DNA of 64,000 nt from Ulota crispa (taxonomy: Eukaryota; Streptophyta; Bryopsida; Orthotrichales; Orthotrichaceae): positions 13,718,727 through 13,782,726 of the forward strand of contig OY987245.1 of NCBI GenBank assembly GCA_963920765.1, given 5' to 3'. Each line of letters opens with the position of its first letter. Position 1 is the first letter of the stretch. This document shows positions 36,176 through 48,031 of this stretch, piece after piece. A program made the translations under genes and the position numbers. The notes beneath the pieces were generated by a model. It saw only the letters and a program-made list of their open reading frames with translations. It searched no databases and was not told where the DNA came from.

Positions 36176-37380
36176 GGCGAAATGCAAGCAGCGCAAACGG
36201 ACTGTTTACGGCTCTAAACACTTGTATCAACAAATTCTGGAAGTAGATAGCAAGAGCGAGACAGCATCCTCAGCAAGTTATTAGCAGAAAGCGATCGCTG
36301 AAGAGTGGAAGGCGATGCCGTAACATAAAAATAGCGCTGTCATGAAATTGCCTCAGCAGGGAGAATTCTACGGCTACTGAACCTCGACACCACTCAGATA
36401 TTCTAGCAGAGCACGCGAGACGGATTTTCTTCTTCAGCTAAATTCCGAAGGTCAGGGTCGCGCTGAAGAGATTACTCACTGTAGTATTTGGTTTCTACTT
36501 CCATATCGATTGCTACTTCACCCGAATTGACAGACATCCAAGTTTGTCTCACGTCTGGGCGAGCGAATCTTAATCTCCTCAGAAGCAGAGCTTTGGTTCA
36601 CTATGCTCACCAATTTCAATGCACTTCATCATAACATCCTTCGCAGGATTTCTCTGAATTTTCTGTTATGGAAGCCATTAAAGGTGAAAAGATCGAATTC
36701 GTACTTGGAAAATGCACCCGGGGAGATCGCCGCAGCGTCTATCAATGTGTGTACTCAAGGACTCACTCTGGACTCATTGTCAATAGACACGTCATTCTCC
36801 GAAACTAATCCGGGAGGTTACACTGCCAAGTTGTAATCTGTGTCATAGTTGTTCTCTCGTCCTCAACTACGAGTAATTGCAATTCTATTTAAAGGCTCAG
36901 CACATGTAGTCGGCCGAATACAAACACGATCCTAATACAACGTGTACGAATCAATTGATTGCGCTGTGAATTACACAGCCACTTGCACCCGTAACAATGT
37001 CCGCACCTCTAAAATTTCCACTGCCGTGGACACGACTATCCACGAGTCATATAAAAAAAACTCATCGGTCGGGCCTGCTGAGACTGCCTAAAAATGAAAG
37101 ATCTCTCGAAATTTGCTCATGAAAAAAATTCAAACGAGCACAAAATGCGGTCATGGAGGTTTAGAGGCACAGAGCATGAATCTCTCCAGCCGCACTAATC
37201 CAAAACACACGAACGACGTCCAACTGAATATAAAAGTTCGATCACACACGTAGATTACACCTCAAAGGCTTTCCAAAATAAACAGGAAACGGCAAGTTCA
37301 TAAAAACAAAGACCGCCTCACTCAACTACACCTCCACAGCGACACTGTAACAAAAGCACAGCAGTAAACACGTGCACAAA

Positions 37381-37732
37381 CAGTGGCAATTGCGAATTCG
37401 CACAAAAGCTTCCAATGGCGAACAAATGCGCAAATGACTAAAAAAAGCCAAAATCCGCCACACGACACAGTATCACTATAGACGAACAAGAAGGAGCACA
37501 ATTACTTCCGCTCCACCTCCACCAAAAGCACAACGTTCAATAAACAAAGAGACAGGTCTCGTTGAGTGCTCTCAAGCAAGCTTTCACACTCCAAAGCGAA
37601 CTTAGCATTATATAGGTGCCTGATTAAGAAATTACTCCGTACTAATCGAGACAATGGTAAAGAAAAGAGCCTGATCCTGACGTCTTAATCGCAGACATGA
37701 AAGCGACTGCCTAAACTTCCGCTTCTACAGTA
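37381..37732. repeat. Tandem duplicated promoter-like unit, copy 1
   Basis: A direct repeat with 37733-38010. Shared blocks include CGAACAAATGCGCAAATGA, CCGCCACACGACACAGTATC and GACAATGGTAAAGAAA. On the minus strand it carries CCTATATAATGC, a TATA-like site (around 37608-37614). This copy has about 70 extra bases after the CACAGTATC block. Confidence 0.85.
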
Positions 37733-38010
37733 CAGTTGCAATTGCCAAATCGCACAAGAGCTTCCAATGCGGCGAACAAATGCGCAAATGATTCGAAAGA
37801 GCCAAAATCCGCCACACGACACAGTATCCCAAACAAGTCTCGTTACTCTCAAAGCGAGCTTTCACGCTCCAAAACAAAACTTAGCATAATATAGGTACCT
37901 GATTAAAAATTACTAATCAAGACAATGGTAAAGAAATGAGCCTGATCCCGACGTCTTAAGTTAACCGCAGATATGAAAGCGACTATCTAGCTACGGCTCT
38001 AAAGTACAGA
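37733..38010. repeat. Tandem duplicated promoter-like unit, copy 2
   Basis: The second unit of the direct tandem repeat. The TATA-like site has drifted (CCTATATTATGC on the minus strand, around 37885-37893). Divergence between the units suggests an old duplication. Confidence 0.85.
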
Positions 38011-38472
38011 CGGACGTTGCAGCGCCTAACTGCCATAGCTGCAACGTCAAATGCCGTCGTAGGCCTGCAGCTTGAGAGGACCTTCGAACAACAGATGACC
38101 TTCACAATGATACAATGCCCGCACAGATGCGACGCCGCTGCCCTGCTTTTTCCTCCCAAGCTTCCTGTGCACCTCTCTCCAGTCTCCACTCTATGGAATC
38201 TGTGCAGCTACGATTGCATACCGCTAAACTCGCAAATTGAAGGTCTTCAAATTTCCCTTGCAATTTCGGTACTCGCATCGAAATCGGGATTTCGAGGGGA
38301 CCGCCGGAACCAGCGGAGGGATTCTACTGCGCGAGCTCTACTGTCGACAAGAACATGCTTGAACAACGGTGCGTCTTTGTCTTATTGGCGCCTTTACTAA
38401 GCCTCGTTCAAACTGGAGGAACTTACGAACATATTACCCCTAAGACCGTCCGTGATCTCAAATGCTCCACCG

Positions 38473-38770
38473 AATAGTGCATTTAGGTTGCTCCATACTA
38501 ATTTCTCAACATTTTACAGTATCAAGATTATATTAAATTTTATCGATAATTATTGTGATAAACAATGGAGGAAGCAGGCAAAGATTGGGCGCAACAAGCT
38601 TCAAAGTTAGGGACCAAGGAAGTTAGAATTTTACAAAAAACTAGGAGTTCTGGTAGCATAAAGAGAGTTGGATGCCCCTCCAAGTGGCTGTGGGTGAGTT
38701 GTGAGGTAACTTTGTCAAGGTAAGGCAACCTAATTGTTAAGGCAACCCAACAAATACACTATTTGGTGTA
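38473..38770. mobile_element. MITE family D, copy 2
   Basis: The left end GAATAGTGCATTTAGGTTGC and right end GGCAACCCAACAAATACACT are inverted. It is the first of three family-D copies lying head-to-tail. Confidence 0.7.
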
Positions 38771-38787
38771 ACTTCAGGAGTTGTTCT

Positions 38788-39123
38788 ACATTGTATATTG
38801 TGTTTAGGTTGCCCCACACTAATTTTTTGACATTCTATACTATACAAATACTTACTATTACAATAGTAATTTTCATCCATAAGTATTGCAATAAAAAAAT
38901 TACAGGGCTTGGCAACAACTACCAAGTTGCAAAATAACAAACTAGCAACATCCAAGTTGTAAACCATGTAAAATCTTAGTATATAGGTAGTTGCATGCGA
39001 CTTCAAGAGGCCATGCAATGAGTCATGAGGTAAATTTCCAAAGTAAGGCAACCTAATTGTTAAGGCAACCTAATTGTTGAGGCAACCTAATTGTTGAGGT
39101 AACCTAAATGCCATATTCAATGT
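38788..39123. mobile_element. MITE family D, copy 3
   Basis: About 336 bp. Its right end contains a local amplification: the phrase GGCAACCTAATTGTT is repeated three times before the terminus. Confidence 0.75.
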
Positions 39124-39133
39124 AAATGAAAGT

Positions 39134-39425
39134 ACACTAAATAGTGCATTTAGGTTGATCCACACTAATTTCTCAACATTCTACACTAAATAAGTACTTA
39201 CTAGTACTACAATAACATTCATTTGCAATAAACAATTTTTAAAGGGCTTGACAACTATAACAAAGTCTTGGAAAACAAACAAACTACATCTAGACTATAA
39301 ACCATGTGAAATCCTACTATCTAAGAGTTGCAAGCACCTCTAAGTAGTTAGGCCATAAGTCATGAGGTAACTTTCCAAGGTAAAGCAACCAAATTGTTAA
39401 GGCAACCTAAATGCACTATATATAT
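39134..39425. mobile_element. MITE family D, copy 4
   Basis: About 292 bp, from ACACTAAATAGTGCATTTAG to GGCAACCTAAATGCACTATA. It sits only 10 bp after copy 3, so three related elements form a tandem block. Confidence 0.75.
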
Positions 39426-41310
39426 GGTCTAGTATATCTAAGAATGCTTAGAAAGATGTTTTATTTCTTGTTTTTGAGCTATGTGAAGTGTTTAATGATT
39501 GGGTGCTTTGAACTGATTTATGTCAAGATAGATGAAGAAAAAAACTTGCATAAATGATTTTTTTTAATCTTCTTAGATCATATATTATTTTACTCCAAAA
39601 GCTCTAAATCTACATGCTCCACTCTTGCACTTTGAGGGGTTGAATTACTACAAATTTGTTTAACATTCTCTTCCTAATATGACAGGAAAATATTATGTTG
39701 CCATATTTTGGTGATATATATTTAATGTTTTTTGGAATTTTATCACATAATTGGAAACTTTATTTTGCTGTGACGTTCAAAAGTATCACATGACTGAAGA
39801 TTACAACATGTTTGTGTCATGTTTGTGTCATGTTTGATTAATTTAGGACAACCCAAAGTTTAAAAATTAAAAATTGATTAACCAAGAAATTGGAGGCTTT
39901 TGTTGATGTAGCTTCAACAATTTACAAGGGAGGATCTATCCATATGGGACAATCCATACTTGAAGAGTCTACTTCTGAACAATGTGTATGACACTTAAAG
40001 TATTTACATTTAATGGTTTGTACTGTATAAACCGAATTTACCTTTGTAGTCTAAAATTAGTTAAGCATAATATATCCCATAAGTTATAGTGGACAAAAAT
40101 TTGCCATGATTTCTCAAAAATAAAGTAAAACATCTGGATGTATATGCCTTACCTTTCATATTAAATTGTGTTGTATTTTTGAGAAGCTCTTTGCACGTCA
40201 AGCACTGCTTGTATTGAAATTTGACACTCCAGAGTGTTTGCCCACTTAGATTTTCAATACATCATATCGATGCAAGCCAAACAGAAAGGTTGTTATAATG
40301 TACACAATTACACATTTCCTCACTTTTGAAGTACCATTTGAGATGAGATATCAATTATCATAGAAAACCAAGTGACAAATTTAAGCCTTAAACTCTAAAC
40401 TATTATTGGTTCAAATGCAGCTATTCATTCTTCATAAAATACACATGTTTTGAGAATTGCCAAATGATATATGCAAAACATCTAAACCTTCATAATCCTT
40501 CACATAAGGTAACCAGCGTCACATGTTTTTGTAAGTTTTGAAAAAAAAATTAAATATGGAAATTGCATCTGAAGCCAATGTGCTACAAAAATCAATCCCT
40601 TTTTAAGCCATCAAAGCTAATAGGCTTTGCATTGGCATATAAACCATTTAATCATCAAGAGAATTTTTATATAATTCTTTGAAAATGTACCTACGTGATC
40701 CTACAATTGATGATAATGATGTTCTTTTATACTATAATGAAATCAACTTCAAACTTCAGGTGTTTGGATAATTTTCTCAAACTACATCCTTGGAGATGCT
40801 GAAGAACTAAAATTGTCATTTTTTTTGCTTATTCAAGTACATTTTTAAACTTGACTTAATTGTGGTAGATTTACTTGAAGGTGATAGCAAAGGATGATGC
40901 GGTAAAAAAGATAAATTATTTTCTCGAAAGTTCTTAAAATATTTCGCCAATGCTGTTTCTCCCTTGGAAATTAGTTTTAAACCATTATAAAAAAAACTGT
41001 TTGTTGTAACCAAGTTATGTTCATCTTATGCTTTAAATTTTGTAATAGTCGTATTTTTTCACACACACAAAATTACTCCTTTTTGCACTAATACACAACA
41101 CACTGTCAAACGTAATGCAAATAAAGATTTGGAGATTGATTTTAGCCGACAAACAATATTTGTCTCTGTGCTCATGGAGTAGGTTTTTTAACCAAACGTT
41201 TAGAGCTCATAGCTATGCCCATAAACATACCTTTATTCCAACTAATGGAAGTTGGTAGAGGATGTCACCAGCAAAAGGACCGGAACCTAAGCAGAAGGGG
41301 AATAGCAAAA
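39426..41310. other. AT-rich intergenic DNA, no gene seen
   Basis: Nearly 1.9 kb without a recognisable coding region, RNA gene or repeat. Confidence 0.45.
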
Positions 41311-41314
41311 TTAA

Positions 41315-41678
41315 CCCCTAAGCGTCACAGAGGATGTGTTTTGGATCCGAATTTCAAGAACACTTTAATTATCAAACTTTATAATCTCCAAATTTGTATG
41401 GTGGATTTCTACACAAATTATAGATTTACACTTGTGAAAAAGTTACCAACAAATTTCTACGGTGGATTTTTTATTGTTGCTTACACTCCAAGTTATTCCA
41501 TTTAATTTACAATGCTCTTCCAAATCTGATGTTTTGTTTGTGACATTTATTTGCACTTGTGAAGAAATTACCAACAAATTTCTGTGGTGGATTTTTTATT
41601 GTTGCTTACACTCCAAATTATTCCATTTAATTTACAATGCTCTCCCAAATCTGCTGTTTTGTTTGTGACGCTTAGTGG
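41315..41678. mobile_element. TTAA-flanked element with internal duplication (family E)
   Basis: A 364-bp element with ends CCCCTAAGCGTCAC and GTGACGCTTAGTGG, flanked by TTAA (41311-41314 and 41679-41682). The interior carries two direct copies of a unit of about 120 bp (starting near 41450 and 41572, each with ACCAACAAATTTCT). Confidence 0.8.
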
Positions 41679-41879
41679 TTAACTATTTTGTACAAGATGC
41701 CCTGACAAACCAGGCCAGTCAACATGCACGAGAAAATTTCTTTGGGAGTAATTCTTACAAAAGCCTACTTCACTTTTATCATTGGCTACCTCAACAGTAA
41801 AAAAATTGAGTGAAAAATGGATGGAATTGTCAAATACGTCTCATGAACATCAGGTCCTCAGGGATGAAACCATTAATAA

Positions 41880-42140
41880 TAGCTGGTTCTGTAGATGAAT
41901 TAGCGCACGTTGATGATTCCGTCCATGTTTTCTATATCAGCATGCAGTCTAGGGTGCGTGTGATGTACCAGATGAATCATGGAGGTTACTCAGGCCGGTG
42001 ACGTCACTCCACCAACTCTGAATGATGTTCTGAAATCAGGGAGATGACGTCAGCAAACAGACTGGGATGGGGGGGTCTCTTTACGTACCTTTTCAGAGGA
42101 CTTATTCGTCTTGTCTGACACAAGTTGTTAGATGGAAACA
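41880..42140. promoter_or_regulatory. GC-richer patch with two perfect TGACGTCA sites
   Basis: TGACGTCA occurs at 41999-42006 and 42045-42052, 46 bp apart. This palindrome is the classic bZIP (TGA/CREB-type) site. The patch is GC-richer than its surroundings, but no adjacent gene was recognised, so any regulatory role is speculative. A 60-codon frame ends at 42001 and has no known similarity. Confidence 0.35.
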
Positions 42141-42355
42141 TCGTTTTTGTAAAATTTAAGTAAATCATCAAAAAGCTCTCTTGTCTTTTGCTGCCTAATG
42201 CCTATTTTGCCTGTCTAGGGGCCGGTTCCGATAAGAGCAACTTTGATCCCATCTCTTTGTCGACTGTGGGGATATACTAGTCCGGGTACCGAGCACTAAT
42301 GCTCAGGAAGATCCGCCATCTTAGTAGAAAGCGTCTCGTAAAATACGCCGTATAA

Positions 42356-42922
42356 GAGCATCCACACCCTTATAGTTGATTTTCATTGGGGGCTGGAGGG
42401 GTCCAGGCGTGGACCTCCAGCCTTACAAAAGTTGAATAATATTTTTGGACTTTCTGAACCTTAGATCGGAGTTTGCTTTCAAAAATGTATATTTTGTTGA
42501 GATTACAGAGCTTTTTCTTTCCTCTGCGTGCGGTCAACATGGATGGGCCTCTAGTTTCAATTACCAATGGAAACGGGCCCTTAGGGCATCTCCATAGAAC
42601 CTCAAAAGCTATGTTGTTGGGAAACACAATATGTCTTGTTTGCAGTGATGACCACATGTTTCCCTACATGCCTAGCTAGGTACATAAACTTTCAACCAAT
42701 GATGATTCTTCTTGTTTGTAAAAGTAAATAGATTAGCAATCATTTGATTATTTGACTTACTAGTTGTAGAAGAAAAGGTAATATTTAAAAAAGTTGATTT
42801 GCTCAAGAAAATATGATTTGTTATGTCAAATAGAATATTTCAACGGGTCCACATATAAAGTGCTCCCTTTTTGTCCAAAAATCTTCCCAACTTGGTGTTT
42901 TGCAAAATGGATGTGGATGCCC
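42356..42922. mobile_element. Tourist-like (PIF/Harbinger) MITE
   Basis: A 567-bp element with ends GAGCATCCACACCC and GGATGTGGATGCCC, flanked by TAA (42353-42355 and 42923-42925). The 3-bp TAA duplication and GRGCATCC ends fit plant PIF/Harbinger MITEs. No transposase is encoded. Confidence 0.75.
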
Positions 42923-42925
42923 TAA

Positions 42926-44100
42926 GAGCATTCACACCCTTACTTTCCAAATTTGACATGCTAAAAGTTTACATCCATTTTGAGAAGTTCTCAAGATTGT
43001 TGTTTTCTATTCTTGCTCTTCAAAGTTGTCCCATACATAGTTATTTTCCTATTCAGAGAAGGGAATATAGGATAAAGCTCATTAAACTTAGGATGACTAC
43101 ACTAAATATTGCATTTAGGTTGCCTTGATGATTAGGTTGCCTTACTATGAGTCCCAGATTCAGCACCAGAAGTCCTTAATTTCTTTTTTATTTTATTTAG
43201 CTTTGAAATACATTAATATTAGTGGAATAGCCATTTATGTTGATTTAGATTGATTAGACCAAATGGTTAGCGGTACGCCATTTACCCTACTCTACTTGGT
43301 AAATCATTAGAGGTGAATTGGTGAGAATTAGTAGTTTTTAGTTAGTTTGAGTGACACACCTATTAGGGGTTTAGGATGCCCTCCTCCACTAGCCTAATTC
43401 GAGAGGATTAGTTTAGGATTGCTTAGTTACGCCATGGCCAAGGGCCACATCACCAGCTTACAACTCAACAACCAACAAAAACAATATTTGGTGCATCTAT
43501 ACCCAAGGTTCTCAATACCTTTTGTTCTTTAGAGGGTGTGATTCCGAGCGGTCAACCCTGCTAGGCTACTAGTCAACCCTGGTCAAAAGAGGTTGACAAA
43601 CGGCAATAAAATGCCACCAAAATTTATGGAAGAGTTTCTCAAGGATTTACAACAATCCCCCAAGTTTCAAGTTGTTTCGATAGTGGCAATGCCTCGAACA
43701 ACGACATCCAACCAATTTTAAGAAAGTGCGCAACATCCAATTTCAAGATATCATCCATTTGGAGCCCGGTTGACGAAAGCAAGGAGTGTTTCCCGGATCC
43801 CCCAACAACGTTGGAAGACCTCGGGAAGTCAATTTCTCAATTTGGGATGTATTCCCAATTTTGAGTTTTTCATCCATCCACCCTAACCCTTCATTCAAGA
43901 TTCTCGACGCCCTGTAGCTTGGAATTGGAAGTGTAAACAATCAAAACCGGCTATTTTGGGTCCAAGGAATCCAATGCCACCATCTGTTTGTCATTTGGAG
44001 CTACGCTCCAAAAGTTATGTAAATTCATCCAAATTTCATCCATTTTGAGTTTTCCTTAGATCTTAGGTATATTTCAAGGGATTTATGGATTTCCTAGATA
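42926..44100. other. Intergenic DNA with a family-D fragment
   Basis: A partial family-D end lies at 43097-43145. I see no gene in the rest. Confidence 0.4.
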
Positions 44101-44620
44101 GAGGGCCGAGGTGTCCTCCCCCAAATGTATAAAGGGAGGTCCACCTCCTTCCAAAAACACTCATTGTTCTCTTTTTTCATCACCTTCACTTTCTTAAGTT
44201 AGATCACTTCATCATAGCTCTTTGGTCCCTTTTCACTTGTAACCCCTTTTCCTTGAAGCCATGGCCATCACCTCTCCATGATTAGCCCCTCTTTCCTTCA
44301 CCACTTAGCACTTTTTGTCCCTCCTTTGGTCTCACTTTGGTAGAGTCTCTCTCTTTGCATTGCATGGGAAAGGTCTTGAGAAGTTGAGAGAGTTTTTTGA
44401 CCCCCAAGTTAATAGTGAGAGTCCATAGTGCCCTTATAGTGGATTTGGTCATACTAACCCCTAAGAAGTTGGATTATGACTAGTTATGCCACTTTTCCAC
44501 ACTTCCTAGAAGTCCTAGCAAGTCATTTAGATCATTAATGACCCTTAGAGCCCCATTAGGATAGTCCCCCACCCACCTGGTCACTTACCATGCAGTATTA
44601 GAACGCCACCACCATATCAG
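44101..44620 (+). mobile_element. Possible LTR-type promoter/leader remnant
   Basis: GTATAAAGGGAGG near 44126 followed by a pyrimidine-rich stretch resembles the U3-R part of a plant LTR. A sequence near 44614-44626 (CATATCAGAAC) weakly resembles the usual initiator-Met tRNA primer site. I found no matching second LTR or retroviral-type genes, so this is a weak call. Confidence 0.2.
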
Positions 44621-44809
44621 AACAAACCCTCCTAGCAGCTTCACTGGAATCCTTTACACTCAGCTTCGGCCAGCTCTCTATTCCTTTGAGGCTCTCTAAG
44701 ACGTCACATAGTCCCTCAAACTTCCCCAACAATGTCCTAGCCACACTTGCGAGTTTGTGTGAAACTTGTGACCAAGAACCCACCGGCCAACCCTGCTTCT
44801 CCAAGCTTA

Positions 44810-45690
44810 CACTCTGTCTAGTTCAATCCCCAATTCTCACGAGCTATGCTCTCGGAGCTCACATTCCGTCCAGTTTAGTCCCCCAAGTCTCACAAGTTTG
44901 CTCTCGGAGCTCACACTCTGTTTAGTTCAGTCACCAGTCCTCACAAGATCTGCTCCGGAGCTCGCATTTTGTCCAGCTCAGTCACCCAATTCTCACGAGA
45001 TCTGCTCCGGAGCTCGCATTCTGTCCAATTCAGTCCTCAATTCTCACGAGCTCTACTCTTGAAGCTCACACTCTGTCTAGTTCAATCCCCAATACTTGCG
45101 AGCTCTGCTCCGGAGCTCACACTCTGTCTAGTTCAGTCCCCAATTCTCACGAGCTCTGCTCTCGGAGCTCACATTCCGTCCAGTTCAGTCCCCTGAGTCT
45201 CACAAGTCTGCTCTCGGAGCTCACACTCTGTTTAGTTCAGTCCCCAATCCTCACGAGATCTGCTCCAGAGCTCGCATTTTGTCCAACTCAATCACCCAAT
45301 TCTCATGAGTCTGCTCTCGGAGCTCACAATCTGTCTAGCTCAGTCACCCAATTCTCACGAGCTCTGCTCTCGAAGCCCCATATTCTACCAGTTCAGTCAC
45401 CCAGTCCTCACAAGCTTTGCTCTGGAGCTCACACCTTGTCTAGCTTAGTCTCCAATTCTCCCGAGTATGCTCTCGGAGCTCACAATCTGTCTAGCTTAGT
45501 CACCCAGCCCTCACAAGCTCCGCCTTTGAGCTCACGCTCTGTCCAGCCTGTCACCCAATTCTCGCAAGTTTGCTCTCGAAGCTCACACCCAGCCAGTTCA
45601 GTCACCCAATCCTCACGAGCTTCACCCCTGAGCTCACACTCTGTCCAGCTTGTCACCCAATTCTCGCGAGCCCTGCTCTGGAGCCTCGGC
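44810..45690. repeat. Minisatellite, about 17 copies of a 51-bp unit
   Basis: A diverged tandem array. Each unit contains a GGAGCTCACACTCTGT-type block followed by CAGTCACCCAATTCTCAC. The period of about 51 bp (17 codons) keeps long frames open on the plus strand, but the predicted peptides are low-complexity Ser/Leu-rich and unlike known proteins. GC content is well above the surroundings, and SacI-type GAGCTC recurs in most units. Confidence 0.9.
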
Positions 45691-46149
45691 CTTGTAGCTC
45701 CCCCTCGCCATTTGCATCTGTCAAGCCTTGGCATTCAAGTCGTAAGCTGTAGCTCCCCGGCTCCACTCTCGAGCTCGATCCCTGTCAGCTCCATCCCGGT
45801 GGCTCCAGATCTCCCCGAGCTACAGCAGCCGTCAGCCCCCCGAACGCTCACGGCGCCGTCAAGCCAGTACCCGGCCCTCGCGGTACCCGGCCCTTGACCA
45901 ACACCCGGCCCTTGGCCAGTACCCTCAACCTTCCTTTTAGCATCCTCTGATCACCAGCACTCTCGATCTGGAGAACTGCCCTTTTTTGTCCATAATCTGG
46001 AACTAGTGGGTCAAAACCCAAGTTACCACCTTTCCATCCACTAGGGAGAAATCAAAAGGGGAAAAAGACCAAGGAATAGGGTAAGCATCTCTACTGCCAT
46101 CTCCACTTTGAGGAAAGTAGAATTGCATTGCTTTTAACTACGCCGTGGC
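45691..46149. other. GC-rich flank of the minisatellite
   Basis: Contains short imperfect repeats of CCCGGCCCTTG near 45870-45920. No gene is recognised. Confidence 0.4.
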
Positions 46150-46157
46150 TATTAAAG

Positions 46158-46593
46158 CAGGCCTCTTTAATTTACATTTTTTGCATAAATTAACAAATAT
46201 AGCCTAATTTATGCACATCATGAAAGTTAAATTGTGTATTGTCATAAATTGATAATCCTATTTATATATTTGCATATTTGATATCAAATTAAATGTGACA
46301 AAGCATGTAATTGCTTGCACTTCAACATCCTCTCAAGTGAGAGGTTAGTCAACAATCTATAATGCGCATCTTTTGAGAGTTTAAGAATAGAGAAACTAGA
46401 TTCAACTCTAGCCATGCTAAGGAACATGGTGGCCTTGCCACCACAAAAGTTGCATAGTGACCATGTGGCATATGCCAAGTGCAAACTTTTTTTTTTTAAT
46501 AAGGAACCAATGAGCTTAATTTGTGCACATTGTAAAGGGTTAATTTGTTAATTTGTGCATTTACTTTTAGAAAACGTAAATTAAAGAGGCATG
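46158..46593. mobile_element. hAT-like MITE (family G), copy 1
   Basis: A 436-bp element with ends CAGGCCTCTTTAATTTAC and GTAAATTAAAGAGGCATG, flanked by a perfect 8-bp duplication TATTAAAG (46150-46157 and 46594-46601). The second copy is at 49599-50195. Non-coding. Confidence 0.85.
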
Positions 46594-46601
46594 TATTAAA
46601 G

Positions 46602-47077
46602 GGAGCAAAGAACGTTCCTAGCCCCTTTGGCCAAGTCTGGTTTATGTTGTGGCTATTCATCACAAGCACGTACTGCACACGGGTTCACTGAAGGGTGCCC
46701 TGGCCTATCCATCACTAGTATGTTGTGATTATTTGTCATCCAATTAAGAAGTAGCCCCCGCTCCACCTACGCACTGCCCAAGCCCTGTCACGCGGAGTAT
46801 AGAGGCTATCATTGGTCAAGAACTGGGCCATGTAGGACCCTACAATGAGGTATGAATGCTTCCACCTTCCATCCTAAAGAGCACCTCACCTAATTTCGGC
46901 TTTTGACCCATCAATTACATAGCATGCTATAGCCCTGTTGAAGATTTGTTATTAAGATCCATTGTTTGGAAGGCATCTTTAGTTGGAAATCTACAACCGC
47001 AACCACCCTCTTGTTATTCTCCCATCCATTGCTTAGAACCCAATTGTGCTTGCGCCTACTTCTCAAGGGGGAGGTTT
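46602..47077. other. Intergenic DNA, no gene seen
   Basis: A moderately GC-rich stretch at about 46610-46970 without a recognisable open frame or RNA gene. Confidence 0.4.
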
Positions 47078-47356
47078 GAGCAGTCACACTTACCTTGATA
47101 AGTTATCTCATGACTCATCACTTGGCCACTTGGAGGCACCTGCAACTCTCTACATATTTGGATATCACATGGTTTACAACTTTGGACGTAGCTATTTGGT
47201 TTTTCTGCAACTTCATTGTTGTTGCCAAACCCATTTGAAAATTGTTTGTTATAGAAGTTATTGACAAAAACTACTATAGCACCAATAAATATTTTTATGT
47301 ATTGTGAATGTTGAAAAATTAGTGTAGGGCAACCTAAACGCAATAGTCAATGTAGT
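47078..47356. mobile_element. MITE family D, copy 5 (left end eroded)
   Basis: In reverse orientation relative to copy 1. It is matched by the shared block TATCTCATGACTCATCACTT and the right end GGGCAACCTAAACGCAATAG. Confidence 0.65.
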
Positions 47357-48027
47357 GATTTTAAGGGCCGTTACTTGAAATGCTAAGATTGAGTGCCATG
47401 AGAATATTTTAAGGGGCCTAGAGTACTTATCATCTAGTATGGCAAGTGTCATACCTTTAAGCTAACAAGAGATTTCAAACTACAAAAGAAAAAAGAAAAT
47501 GTGGAGATTTTTTTTGCAAGAGAAAATGAATGTTCTTTAAAGAAAAACGTGTTTCCTCTTGAGAAAATAAAAAAGCTTTGTGCACCTAGAGAGGTGCAAA
47601 AAAATGTAAGAATGAGCTCTCTTACGTGAAACAACAAAGAAAAACACGATAATCCAGCCTTGAAATCACCATGCAAAATCAAGATTGTTTCTTGTCAGAG
47701 GGGCAAACAAATACTGGTAAGAATTTTGTCAAGCTTTAACTTCCTGTTGGTTTTCAAATACAAAAGACATATAATTGGTGAAACTTTTGAAAGAAATGAA
47801 ACAAATCACTTAAAATTTAGCAAATATTTTAGCGTCCTCAAATGCAATTGGAAAAATGGGAGATAACAAGTACCTTTCAAAGAGTAACGCTTACTATTTT
47901 GAAGGTTTTTCCATGGAATATTCATCTTAACAATTATAAATTTTCAAAATTATGAAAGAAAATGTTTTTTTATTTTTGAACTTATATACTTACTTATTCA
48001 TAACAAATAATTACATAGAGATTTAAA
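47357..48027. other. Intergenic DNA, no gene seen
   Basis: Short frames on both strands are lysine- or phenylalanine-rich, as expected from AT-rich DNA. Confidence 0.4.
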
Positions 48028-48031
48028 TTAA

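Larger units (their letters stand above)
36176..38010 (-). promoter_or_regulatory. Upstream region of the ABCB gene
   Basis: Moderately GC-rich DNA in front of the ABCB start codon. It contains a direct tandem duplication (next entries) and a TATTTAAAG motif near 36885. The short open frames here, such as that at 36603-36836, have no recognisable similarity. Promoter activity is inferred from position. Confidence 0.4.

Noticed and set aside
38017..38400. 127-codon open frame upstream of the ABCB gene
   Set aside because: Composition and lack of similarity suggest non-coding upstream DNA. Its beginning borders the duplicated promoter unit.
41810..42001. 63-codon open frame before the first TGACGTCA site
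   Set aside because: No recognisable similarity and no splice partner; likely chance.
44101..46150. Complete LTR retrotransposon
   Set aside because: A TATA-like motif and a weak primer-site resemblance exist, but no paired LTRs, gag or pol similarity could be identified.
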